Shown here in pieces: positions 17,070-25,190 of a DNA stretch of 44,352 nt; position 1 is the first letter of the stretch; every line of letters starts with the position of its first letter. Origin of the DNA: Pelagibacteraceae bacterium AG-422-D23 (GTDB lineage: Bacteria > Pseudomonadota > Alphaproteobacteria > Pelagibacterales > Pelagibacteraceae); contig QCMQ01000009.1 of assembly GCA_003213615.1 (NCBI GenBank), positions 1-44,352 on the forward strand, written 5' to 3'. A program made the position numbers and the translations under genes. The notes beneath the pieces were generated by a model. It searched no databases and was not told where the DNA came from. It saw nothing but the letters and a program-made list of their open reading frames with translations.

Positions 17070-17797
17070 TTTTTTACTCTATGTTTGAAACTATCTCTTC
17101 TAAAACTGTATAATGCTTTTGGATCTACATCAACATCAATCACAGAAGGCTTATTCGATTTAATTGCTGCTCTTACAGCTTCACTAATCTCAGAAATTTT
17201 TTTAACTTTAAAACCTTTAGCACCATAAAGTTCCGCAACTTTATCAAAGGATGGACTGGTAATATCCGCACCTAAATATCTTTTGCCAAAAAAATCTTTT
17301 TGATATGCTTTTTCTGCACCCCAACTTTGATTGTTCATCACAATAGTTGTTGTATTAATTCCATATTCAACAGCAGTACTTAATTCAGATATTGTCATGC
17401 CAAAACCCCCATCACCCATAAGACTAACAACTGTTTTTTTAGGTTTTGCAACCTTGACTCCAAGACCACATGCAAATGAAAAACCAACTAAACCAAAATC
17501 CAATGGAGTAAATAATGAAGGAGGATCATAATATTCTAAAGCATCTGTAGCCTGCAAACACAAAGTTCCAGCATCTAGAGTAATTGCAGAGTTTCTTGGT
17601 AGCACTTTTCTTAATTGTTTAAATAGCCCTTTCGGTTGTATAGGAAAATTTGAACCCAAATTTTCTTTATTCCTATTTATCAAATATTCTTTTCTCTCTT
17701 TTAAATAAGAGTTAGTCCAATCTTTAACATTTAATTTAATTCTCTGTTTTTTTAATCTCTTCGTAAAGCTGTTTAGTTGCAGTCGCAGCATCTGCAT
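17066..17797 (-). pseudogene. ThDP-dependent enzyme, C-terminal part (split by frameshift from the N-terminal part)
   Basis: This frame encodes the pyrimidine-binding-distal (TPP_enzyme_C) half of an acetolactate-synthase-superfamily enzyme. The ThDP/Mg motif starts at GDGGFG and ends at NN (residues 128-156 of this frame). The stretch NNQSWGAEKAYQKDFF and the ending FRRDSFKHRVKK recall sulfoacetaldehyde acetyltransferase (Xsc), which has WGAEK and FRRDAL at those places. The nominal ATG at 17797 lies inside the upstream half, and its first 16 or so codons are probably never used. Real sequence resumes at 17747-17753, where a run of seven A separates the two frames. With six A the halves would make one 567-residue protein. 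Confidence 0.8.
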
Positions 17798-18770
17798 GTA
17801 TCTTTACTTTCACAGGAAAATATTTTCCAAGCATTGTTTTTTCTAGTTCAATTTGAATTATTTTTGCTTTTTTATTTATATTTTCATAGGAGTAAAAAGT
17901 TGAATTGAAACCTAAACGTGTTCCAATTGCTAAAATGACATCTGCATTTTTAACTAATCTTGATGCTACAGGATTTCCTCTAGGACCCATTTGTCCCGCA
18001 TTTAATTTATGACCAAATGGAATTGCATCTCCATGACCTGCTGCTGTAACAATAGGTATATTGCATTGCTCAGCTAATTTTATTACCTCTTTGTATTTAG
18101 AATTATATTTAATTCCTGCACCAACAATAATTACTGAACATTTTGAGGATCCAATTAATTTTGCAGCATGTTTAATACTTTCTATATTTCCTTTTTGTTT
18201 GCTCTCATTTGTGAATGATTGTTTTTTAGTATTAATATTATAGGAGTTTGAAGCTGCTAATATATTTCTTGGTAAATTTACACAAACAGGTCCTTTTCTA
18301 GGTTTCATTGCCAAACTAAAAGCATCACTCATAATTTTTGGAATTATTTTTGAATTTTTTATAGTCCAAGTTTTTTTTGTAATAGGTGTAAATAAAGACT
18401 GTTGATCTAAACCTTGAAATGCATCTTCCATTTTGTCTTTAGTTGAATACGAACCTGCAATTGCAACAACTGGAGAAAAGGCTGCTTTTGCTTGAGCAAC
18501 TCCCGTAACTAAATTAGTAGCACCAGGTCCGTTTTGTCCTGCAATAATTACTCCAGGTCTATTGGATGCTCTTGCATAACCATCAGCCATATGTGTGCCA
18601 GTTCTTTCATCTCTGACACCAATAAATTTAATACTTTTCTCATGATAAAGAGCATCAAACATTTCCATTGTTGCTGAACCAATAAGTCCGAAAACATGTT
18701 TTACTCTCTCTTTTTTTAATGATTGAACAGCAGCTTGTCCGCCGCTAATTCTTTTTCGTCTTTTATTCAC
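17736..18770 (-). pseudogene. ThDP-dependent enzyme, N-terminal part (Xsc/acetolactate synthase-like), frame broken at A7
   Basis: This is 344 residues: the TPP_enzyme_N domain (catalytic Glu55 in VRDERTG, then GQNGPGATNLVTG at about 78-90) and most of the central TPP_enzyme_M domain (LIGSSKCSVIIVGAGIKYN...). The frame ends shortly after TKQLYEEIKK, at a run of seven A (17747-17753), while the matching C-terminal domain continues in the next frame. It starts at GTG overlapping the monooxygenase stop (GTGA). The family condenses or cleaves 2-oxo acids or related aldehydes. Whether the break is a sequencing error, a recent mutation or is rescued by slippage cannot be told here. Confidence 0.8.
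17747..17753 (-). other. Seven-A homopolymer at the frame break of the ThDP enzyme gene
   Basis: On the minus strand ATT-A7-CAG joins the two frames. Reading with six A gives IKKQRIKLNV, a smooth join between the central and C-terminal domains. With seven A the upstream frame ends four codons later. Confidence 0.85.
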
Positions 18771-19936
18771 GAAACTTTTTTTACTTCAGTATCAAAATCA
18801 TCTTGGAAGTGAGGCATAACTTTCTCTGTGAAAAGTTTTATACTTTTCATACAATCTTTATGCTTCACACCTGGAAAATTAGACCAAACTTGTAAATTTT
18901 GTAAATTGAGCTCAGATTTTAATTCATGAATTTTATCAATCACATATTCGGGTGTTCCAAATAACATGTTTCTTTTATGTAAAAATTCATAATTTAATAA
19001 ATCTAATTTACCTTTTGTCTCTGGTAATTCTTCACCTGGATCCATATGATTCCCTAAACCTCTCCAATGGCAAACCCATCTCATGTAATTAACCATATGT
19101 TCACCAGCTTTTTCTTTTGCCTCTTCCATTGTGTCAGCAACAAACATATCTCTTACAAGAGACACCCCTTCGCCAAGAGGTATATTTTTCTTTGTTACCT
19201 CTGATCTTTTATTTTTATAAGCTTCAAATTTTGGTTTCAAAGCTTTTACAGTTGGAATCCACATAATAACATTAATATTGTTTTCAGCAGCCCACTCAAT
19301 TGATCTAATTCCATCAACAACTTGATGAATTGGAGGATGTGGCTGTTGATATGGCTGTGGAACAACGCTAATTTTTTTCATAGTACTGTCTTCCATATTC
19401 ATAAATTCTTCACTTGGAGGACTCATATCATGCTGCCAAACATAATTTGGTGATGGATAAGTATAAAATTCTCCTTGGTGACTGAAAAATTTTTCACTCC
19501 ATGCTTTCTTCAATACTTCTAAAGTCTCAGCAAATAATCTGAAATTTTTAGCCTGATCTTTTAAATCAGCCTCTTTGTTTAAATTTATTGCTTCTCTACC
19601 ATAAATTCCTCTAGCCACACCTACTTCAACTCTCCCTTTTGAAAGTTGATCTAATGTTGCGATATCTTCTGCTAATCTTATTGGATTATGGAAAGTAATA
19701 ACATTTGCAGCCTGACCTATTCTAATATTTTTTGTTCTAGCAGCGGCATCTGCACCCATCATTAATGGATTTGTGCAAGATTCCATTCCTTCATGATTGA
19801 AGTGATGTTCTGTAAACCAAATTGAATTCCATTTATTTTGATCACAGTATTCTGTGATTTCTTTAGTTTCATCTAATAGCTGATGATAGGGTTTGTGTGT
19901 CCAGTTTGTGGTATTACAAAAATAACCAAATTTCAT
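18767..19936 (-). CDS. Luciferase-like (LLM-class) flavin-dependent monooxygenase
   Basis: This 389-residue bacterial-luciferase-fold protein has MKFGYFCNTTNW at the start and WFTEHHFNHEG near residue 55. The stretches AANVITFHNPIRLAEDIATLDQLSKGRVEVGVARG follow at about 90-125 in family style. The domain typically uses reduced FMN and O2 to hydroxylate or cleave its substrate. The start is fixed at ATG 19936 by a perfect AAGGAGG six bases upstream; a longer in-frame reading to 19978 has none. It is the first gene of the operon. No flavin reductase gene is seen nearby, so FMNH2 would come from elsewhere. Confidence 0.9.
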   Translation of the reverse strand: MKFGYFCNTTNWTHKPYHQLLDETKEITEYCDQNKWNSIWFTEHHFNHEGMESCTNPLMMGADAAARTKNIRIGQAANVITFHNPIRLAEDIATLDQLSKGRVEVGVARGIYGREAINLNKEADLKDQAKNFRLFAETLEVLKKAWSEKFFSHQGEFYTYPSPNYVWQHDMSPPSEEFMNMEDSTMKKISVVPQPYQQPHPPIHQVVDGIRSIEWAAENNINVIMWIPTVKALKPKFEAYKNKRSEVTKKNIPLGEGVSLVRDMFVADTMEEAKEKAGEHMVNYMRWVCHWRGLGNHMDPGEELPETKGKLDLLNYEFLHKRNMLFGTPEYVIDKIHELKSELNLQNLQVWSNFPGVKHKDCMKSIKLFTEKVMPHFQDDFDTEVKKVS

Positions 19937-20059
19937 AAAGCCTCCTTTAAAAGTTAATTTAAAGACGACCGATCCCACTTTCGTAAATCCTTGATTTAGA
20001 CGACGAGTTATGTATCGCTTTATTAAATAACGATATCACTTTTTTAATGCAGTGGAAAT
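19937..20059 (-). promoter_or_regulatory. Upstream region of the monooxygenase operon: SD and inverted repeat
   Basis: This 123-base gap has AAGGAGG (minus strand, 19941-19947) as the ribosome site. TATCG (20013-20017) and CGATA (20031-20035) form an interrupted inverted repeat of regulator-operator style, and GTCGTCT occurs twice on the minus strand between it and the start. These could bind a regulator, but none is encoded nearby. Confidence 0.35.
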
Positions 20060-21211
20060 CTAAAAAAGCTTTTTTTTGTCAGTCCAAGGTCCTTTTTTTG
20101 TCTTAGGCAAAAACCTTTTTAGATCAATTAAGACTTTTTCGGACAACTTTCTGTAGGTAGTAAGTTTTCCTCCATAAATGTTCAATAGAGGTAATTTTTT
20201 AATAATTTTTAGATCAAAAACATAATCTCTTGTAACTTTTGAAGCTGCCTTAAAATCTTCAATTAGTGGTCTTATCCCTGAATAGGTATCGACAATGTCT
20301 TTCTTACTGATTTGTTTTTTTAGGTAATTGTTTACTGAATTAATTAAATATTTAATTTCCTTATTAGATATTCCTTTGTTTTCAGGAGATTTTACCTCTA
20401 TTTCTGTAGTCCCAATTAATGAAAATTTTTTTTTATAAGGAATAACAAATATTATTCTTTTATCTGTATTTTGAAATGTAAAAGCTACATCAGCTTTATA
20501 CAATTTTTTTGTAATGATATGACTTCCTTTAACAAGTCTTATTTTTTTCTTAGATTTGATTTTGATATTTTTATGTAAAGTTTCATTTATCCATGGTCCA
20601 GATGCGTTGATTAAAACTTTTGATTTTATTTTTTTTCCGTTTTGAAGACTGATGACCCACTCATCACCAATAATTTCAGCTTTTTGAACTTTGTTATGTT
20701 CTATTATTTTTGCTTTATTTCTTTTTGCATCTTTAGCATTTAATTTTGTTAATTTTTTATCATCAATTTGAATGTCAAAATATTGAAAACCAGTTTTATA
20801 TTTTTCTTTAAGAATATTTGGAAATTTTTTTGCAAGTTCATATGTTTTGGATTTTGGAATATTGGTTTTTCCCCCTAAATTGTCATACAAAAACAAACCA
20901 AATTTAATTAACCATGCTGGTCTAATTTTATCAGTATGAGGAATAATAAATGGAATAGGTTTTGAAATATGTCTAGCAATTTTGTAAACAATTTCTCTTT
21001 CCTTCAAGGACTCTCTAACTAATTTGAATTCATAATTTTCTAAATAACGAAGACCACCATGTATTAATTTTGTAGACCAAGATGATGTTGCTCCTCCAAT
21101 CTCACCTTTGTCAGCTAAACAAACAGACAAACCTCTTCCAGCAGCATCTCTTGCAATACCTGCACCGTTTATACCACCACCTATTATGAATAAATCAAAT
21201 ACTTTAGACAT
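20060..21211 (-). CDS. GlpD-like FAD-dependent glycerol-3-phosphate dehydrogenase lacking the C-terminal domain
   Basis: This 383-residue protein has a DAO-type FAD domain. FAD motif GGGINGAGIARDAAGRGLSV is at about 11-30, then GATSSWSTKLIHGGLRYLE, RPAWLIKFGLFLYDNLGG, ASGPWINE, and GGKLTTYRKLSE near residue 350. These are GlpD signatures; the family oxidises glycerol-3-phosphate to DHAP and passes electrons to quinone. It stops at GPWTDKKKLF, just where GlpD proteins (about 500 residues) enter their C-terminal helical domain. No remnant of that domain is visible in the 123 bases downstream in any frame. A G3P/glycerophosphodiester uptake operon lies at 35798-41687. Confidence 0.8.
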   Translation of the reverse strand: MSKVFDLFIIGGGINGAGIARDAAGRGLSVCLADKGEIGGATSSWSTKLIHGGLRYLENYEFKLVRESLKEREIVYKIARHISKPIPFIIPHTDKIRPAWLIKFGLFLYDNLGGKTNIPKSKTYELAKKFPNILKEKYKTGFQYFDIQIDDKKLTKLNAKDAKRNKAKIIEHNKVQKAEIIGDEWVISLQNGKKIKSKVLINASGPWINETLHKNIKIKSKKKIRLVKGSHIITKKLYKADVAFTFQNTDKRIIFVIPYKKKFSLIGTTEIEVKSPENKGISNKEIKYLINSVNNYLKKQISKKDIVDTYSGIRPLIEDFKAASKVTRDYVFDLKIIKKLPLLNIYGGKLTTYRKLSEKVLIDLKRFLPKTKKGPWTDKKKLF

Positions 21212-21268
21212 TTAAATTATGAATTGTTTATAAAATGTAATTATAAATTTTCAATGACTTAAAGTACT
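21212..21268 (-). other. Short spacer between oxygenase and GlpD-like genes
   Basis: A 57-base AT-rich spacer. No hairpin, conserved site or small frame of note was seen in it. Confidence 0.5.
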
Positions 21269-22237
21269 TTACCGTTGATATTCAACAAATTTTTTTAAAG
21301 ATTGGTTTAGAAATTTTTCGTAAATTTGACCTGAACTTGTATTTTTTCTAGAGTTTAGGAATGATTTATTCATTTTAAAGTCATACGAGGGTTCAAAAAA
21401 GAATGGAACAGAGAGTCTCTTGCTTTTATTCCACAGAACTCGGTGATTGGTTGCTTTAAACTTACCTTTGCTCAGAAATTCTAGAGCTCTACCAGTATTT
21501 ACCACTAAAGCTTTTTTATTAAATGGCACATCATGCCAGTTCTTTGTCTTCCTGTTCTGTACTTGAAGACCACCTTTTCTATCTTGGTAGAGAATTGTAA
21601 ATATTCCACTATCAACATGCGTTTCACATCCAAGAGCAACGCCATCTTGTTTTGAAATCTCTACTGGTTTTGTTTGATTTGGGTAATAATTAAATCTTAA
21701 AGTACTAAGTGTTTTTAATCTTGAAAAAGCTTTGCTTGATTTATTGGGATTCATTTTGTTAAGTTTGATGACACATTTAAATAAAGTTTCACTTAAATTG
21801 TAAATATTATCAAAATATTGACCCAAGGATTTAATGGAACTTTTGTTAAAACATTTATCCAGATTTAAATATTCAATGTATTGATTTTTTAATTTTGAGG
21901 AATATCTTTTAGTTACTTTTAAATCCCCAATATCTAATCCTTCTTTACCATTTACATCGTTTGGAAAGTATCCTCTGTAAAGATTCTTGTTTTTCTTATT
22001 CCATTTTTTTGGTGATAATTGCCTTTTTTTGCTACCTGGCAAATTGAAGAATTTATTTCCTACTTCACATACTTTTTTAATATCTTTTAAGTTAAGTCCA
22101 TGTCCTGTAACTTGAAAAAAACCTACTTTGACACAAGCCTTTTCAATTTCTTTAATAGTTTTTAAAGCACTTTGAGTTTCAAAGTTGTTTTTGACTAGTG
22201 AAGATATATTGATTGTTGGGATATAATTTTTTATCAT
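21269..22237 (-). CDS. Isopenicillin N synthase-type Fe(II)/2-oxoglutarate oxygenase
   Basis: This 322-residue protein has the DIOX_N domain (IPTINISSL; CVKVGFFQVTGHG) followed by the 2OG-FeII_Oxy core. Iron ligands are His207, Asp209 (ETHVDSG) and His265 (KATNHRV); Arg274 and Ser276 (RLSVPFFFEP) should bind 2-oxoglutarate. The family includes plant-type oxygenases, isopenicillin N synthase and the ethylene-forming enzyme, so the substrate is open. It overlaps the stop of the upstream EamA transporter by four bases, implying shared expression and possibly a shared compound. Confidence 0.88.
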   Translation of the reverse strand: MIKNYIPTINISSLVKNNFETQSALKTIKEIEKACVKVGFFQVTGHGLNLKDIKKVCEVGNKFFNLPGSKKRQLSPKKWNKKNKNLYRGYFPNDVNGKEGLDIGDLKVTKRYSSKLKNQYIEYLNLDKCFNKSSIKSLGQYFDNIYNLSETLFKCVIKLNKMNPNKSSKAFSRLKTLSTLRFNYYPNQTKPVEISKQDGVALGCETHVDSGIFTILYQDRKGGLQVQNRKTKNWHDVPFNKKALVVNTGRALEFLSKGKFKATNHRVLWNKSKRLSVPFFFEPSYDFKMNKSFLNSRKNTSSGQIYEKFLNQSLKKFVEYQR

Positions 22238-23187
22238 CTTCTTACAGGTGTTTCTGTAGCAATATATTGATCTCTAGCTTTTTCTCTTAAATAAATATAA
22301 ATCCCTGCAGCTATAATACAAGCTACTCCAAAAAATGTTCTTCCTGATGGAATTTCATTAAATAAAAAATACCCAGGTATCATAGACATTATAATTAATG
22401 AATATTCAAACAGGGATACCACAGAAGGTGAAGCGACTATGTAAGCTGAAAATATACATAGAAAAGCAATTGAGGCGACAAAACCGAAAAACAAGATAAA
22501 TTTCCAAGTATATTCAATGTTTGAAAACCATTCTCTAAAAATAAATTGTGTAGTTGGATCAAAGTCGGGGTTATTCAATTGTCCGTTTCCCATAAACAAA
22601 TAAATAAGACCACATAAAATTAGAGCTATTAAATAAAAATAAAATAATTGAGTATTTACATCATCTTTATCAGATGTGTATTTTGTTATAGTCATGGATG
22701 CAGCATAAAAGAATGCGCATACTACTGGGAGTAAACTTTTATATTCAAAATCAGAAAAGTTTGGGTCTAGCACAATAAAAACTCCTATAAAACCAAAGAC
22801 AATTGCTGACCACCTTCTTATTCCAATAAATTCTTTCAAAAAAAATTTAGCAAAAATAGATACAAAAAAAGGACAAGAAAAAAATAAGGCATTTGCAGTT
22901 GCTAGCGGCATGTAAGTAAGAGAAATAAAAAAAGCTGAAAACGCTAAAAAGTGAAGAACCACTCTAATAATTGTCCAAACAGGATAGTAAGTTTTTAGTG
23001 AAACTTTCTGTTTTCTAAATTTTATGTAACTAAAAAGTAAAATAGCTGCAACAAAATATCTTCCAAAAAAAATCTCATAAAGAGAGGCTTTCTCAAAAAT
23101 ATATTTAATTAAAGAGTCCTGCATCGCAAATAATGTCATTGCAATGATTATTAAAATAATACCTTTAGAATTATTATCTTTTGTCAT
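22234..23187 (-). CDS. EamA/DMT-family transporter (copy 2 of a tandem pair)
   Basis: This 317-residue protein has ten hydrophobic helices arranged as two EamA repeats. It is clearly homologous to the product of the gene just upstream: shared blocks include FFLKE.IG.RRWSA.V.GFIGV, TSDKD.V.TQ and QFIFREWF. DMT carriers of this type usually export metabolites or amino acids. It starts one base after its paralogue's stop. Confidence 0.85.
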   Translation of the reverse strand: MTKDNNSKGIILIIIAMTLFAMQDSLIKYIFEKASLYEIFFGRYFVAAILLFSYIKFRKQKVSLKTYYPVWTIIRVVLHFLAFSAFFISLTYMPLATANALFFSCPFFVSIFAKFFLKEFIGIRRWSAIVFGFIGVFIVLDPNFSDFEYKSLLPVVCAFFYAASMTITKYTSDKDDVNTQLFYFYLIALILCGLIYLFMGNGQLNNPDFDPTTQFIFREWFSNIEYTWKFILFFGFVASIAFLCIFSAYIVASPSVVSLFEYSLIIMSMIPGYFLFNEIPSGRTFFGVACIIAAGIYIYLREKARDQYIATETPVRR

Positions 23188-24138
23188 TTATCTAAGAGGT
23201 TTTTCAGTAGCAATAGATTGATTTTGTGCCTTTTCACGCATAAAAATATAAACACCACTTGATACTATAATTAAGATTCCAACCACTGTATTTAATGAAG
23301 GTATTTCATCAAAATATAACCATCCTACAAGTGGTGACCAAAATAATATTGAATATTCGAAAGGTGAAACAACAGCTGGAGAAGCTATACTATAAGCTGT
23401 AAATAAAAAAAGAAATGCAAGAGTTGCTGTTACTCCAGTTGCAGTCATTAATAGAATGTTAGAGTTAAAATCAACAAACCATTCCCTGAATATAAATTGA
23501 GAAGCTGGATGATCCGAGACGTTATATTGACCATCACCAATTATAAAATAAAAAATTATACTAATAATTATTGCGCCAATATAAAATGTAAATGTTTGTG
23601 TATAAACACTATCCTTATCAGATGTTTTTTTTATTATTATCATAGATAATGAATAACAAAGCGCACATAAAATAGGTAATAAGCTTAAATAGTTAAAATT
23701 ACTAAAATCAGGATTTAATGTTATATACACTCCAATAAATCCCACAACTACAGCAGACCATCTTCTTAATCCTATTTCTTCTTTTAAAAAAAAATGGGCA
23801 AATATTGTAATTAAAAATGGAGTAACAAAAAATAAAGCTGTAGCAGTACCAAGCGGTAACACAGTCAAAGAAACATAAAAAGAACTAAAACCAAAGAAAA
23901 AAAGTATTACGCGTGTAAATGTTAAAAGAGGATATTGGCTTTTAAATACTATTGGTTTTTTTGTAATTATTAAAAATAATAAAATAAGCACAAAACTTAC
24001 TACAGTTCTTATTAGGTAAATTTCATAAAGAGAAACAAAATTATAAATATGCTTCATAATTCCGTCCTGGACAGAAAAAACTATCATAGCAATCAATATG
24101 AAGACTATTCCTTTTGGATTATTGTTTTGAGCGCTCAT
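23188..24138 (-). CDS. EamA/DMT-family transporter (copy 1 of a tandem pair)
   Basis: This 316-residue, ten-helix EamA-repeat transporter is a paralogue of the next gene. It starts NNNPKGIVFILIAMIVFSVQDG and ends with an IA.TE.P tail shared with the partner. Tandem retention in a streamlined genome suggests two different substrates or a heterodimer. It is the first gene of a minus-strand set with an Fe/2OG oxygenase and is divergent from a ureohydrolase gene. Confidence 0.85.
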   Translation of the reverse strand: MSAQNNNPKGIVFILIAMIVFSVQDGIMKHIYNFVSLYEIYLIRTVVSFVLILLFLIITKKPIVFKSQYPLLTFTRVILFFFGFSSFYVSLTVLPLGTATALFFVTPFLITIFAHFFLKEEIGLRRWSAVVVGFIGVYITLNPDFSNFNYLSLLPILCALCYSLSMIIIKKTSDKDSVYTQTFTFYIGAIIISIIFYFIIGDGQYNVSDHPASQFIFREWFVDFNSNILLMTATGVTATLAFLFLFTAYSIASPAVVSPFEYSILFWSPLVGWLYFDEIPSLNTVVGILIIVSSGVYIFMREKAQNQSIATEKPLR

Positions 24139-24201
24139 TTACGCTCTATATCAAAAAAGAATATGTTTTAAAATTTATTAAATTTGTGTCATATTTAATT
24201 T
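24139..24201. promoter_or_regulatory. Divergent promoter region, EamA genes and ureohydrolase
   Basis: A 63-base AT-rich gap lies between divergent starts and must hold both promoters. No strong ribosome site precedes either start, so transcripts may have very short leaders. No specific boxes are claimed. Confidence 0.35.
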
Positions 24202-25188
24202 ATGATTTCAGAAGAAGATAAAATAATGATGGAAACCCTTTATTGGTGGGGTATTCCAACTTTATTTAGATGTAAAAATGATCCAGATCCAAAGAACTGT
24301 GATATAGCGTTAGTAGGCGTTCCTCACAGTACTGGGAATGGAACTACAGAAAGAGATCAGCATCTAGGTCCAAGAGCAGTTAGAAATATTTCTGCAATGC
24401 TGAGACGTTCACACTTTGATTATAAAATTGATCCATGGAAAGAAAATAAAATTCACGATTTGGGAGATGTTCCTTTTCCAGAAGCTAATGATAATGAAAA
24501 ATGTATTGAGAGAATTTCAGCTTTTTACGATCATATAGAACAAGCTGAAAAACCAGTTGTTTCAATTGGTGGAGATCACTCAGTAACTGGAGGAATTGTT
24601 CAAAGTTTAGCAAAAAAGAATTCAAAATTAACTAAAGGAAAAAAAATAACATTCCTACATTTTGATGCCCATACAGATTGCTTTGAGAAATTAGATCATT
24701 TTTTGGGTGCAAAAAAATCGGCAGCACATTGGGCTTCTTATTTAGTTAAACAAGGAAATGTTGATCCACATACAAGTACTCAGATAGGTATAAGAGGAAA
24801 TCCAAGAACATTAGATTGGTTACAAGCAAGTTATGATATTGGTTATCAGGTTATAACAATGGATGAATATAGAGAATGGGGCCATGAAAAATGTGTGAAA
24901 ATGATTTTAGATAGACTAGGCGATAATCCTATTTACGTTACATTTGATTTAGATTGCTTAGATCCAACAGTTGCACCTGGGGTAGCAAATATAGAACCTG
25001 CATACAAAGGATTTAATATGGATGAAGCTAGAAAACTTATTCAATGTTTAAAAGGAAAAAATGTAATTGGTGGAGATGTTGCTTGTTTAATGCCAACAAA
25101 AGATAGTCCAAATCAAATCACAGCAATGGTTGCAGCTTCTATAATGTTTGAAATTATTTGTTTAATTTCAGTTTATCGTAACAAGTAA
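24202..25188 (+). CDS. Ureohydrolase (agmatinase/arginase family)
   Basis: This 328-residue binuclear manganese hydrolase carries ligand motifs GGDHS (His126), DAHTD (Asp155, His157, Asp159) and DLDCLDP (Asp249, Asp251), all intact. The family removes urea from guanidino compounds: agmatine, guanidinobutyrate, guanidinopropionate or guanidine. The substrate loop reads APGVANIEPAYKGF instead of the PGTGTPE.GG type of agmatinases, so agmatine is not assured. ATG 24202 has no clear ribosome site; ATG at 24226 is a possible shorter start. Confidence 0.85.
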   Translation: MISEEDKIMMETLYWWGIPTLFRCKNDPDPKNCDIALVGVPHSTGNGTTERDQHLGPRAVRNISAMLRRSHFDYKIDPWKENKIHDLGDVPFPEANDNEKCIERISAFYDHIEQAEKPVVSIGGDHSVTGGIVQSLAKKNSKLTKGKKITFLHFDAHTDCFEKLDHFLGAKKSAAHWASYLVKQGNVDPHTSTQIGIRGNPRTLDWLQASYDIGYQVITMDEYREWGHEKCVKMILDRLGDNPIYVTFDLDCLDPTVAPGVANIEPAYKGFNMDEARKLIQCLKGKNVIGGDVACLMPTKDSPNQITAMVAASIMFEIICLISVYRNK

Positions 25189-25190
25189 TT

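Noticed and set aside
17066..18770. Two separate genes for a two-subunit ThDP enzyme
   Set aside because: The halves overlap by 62 bases, the second nominal start lies inside coding sequence of the first, and removing one A from the A7 run joins them smoothly; a split single gene is simpler.
20041..20110. A-run near the 3' end of the GlpD-like gene as a frameshift hiding the missing domain
   Set aside because: All three frames beyond it were read; none shows the LPGG-type start or any helical C-terminal domain before the next gene.
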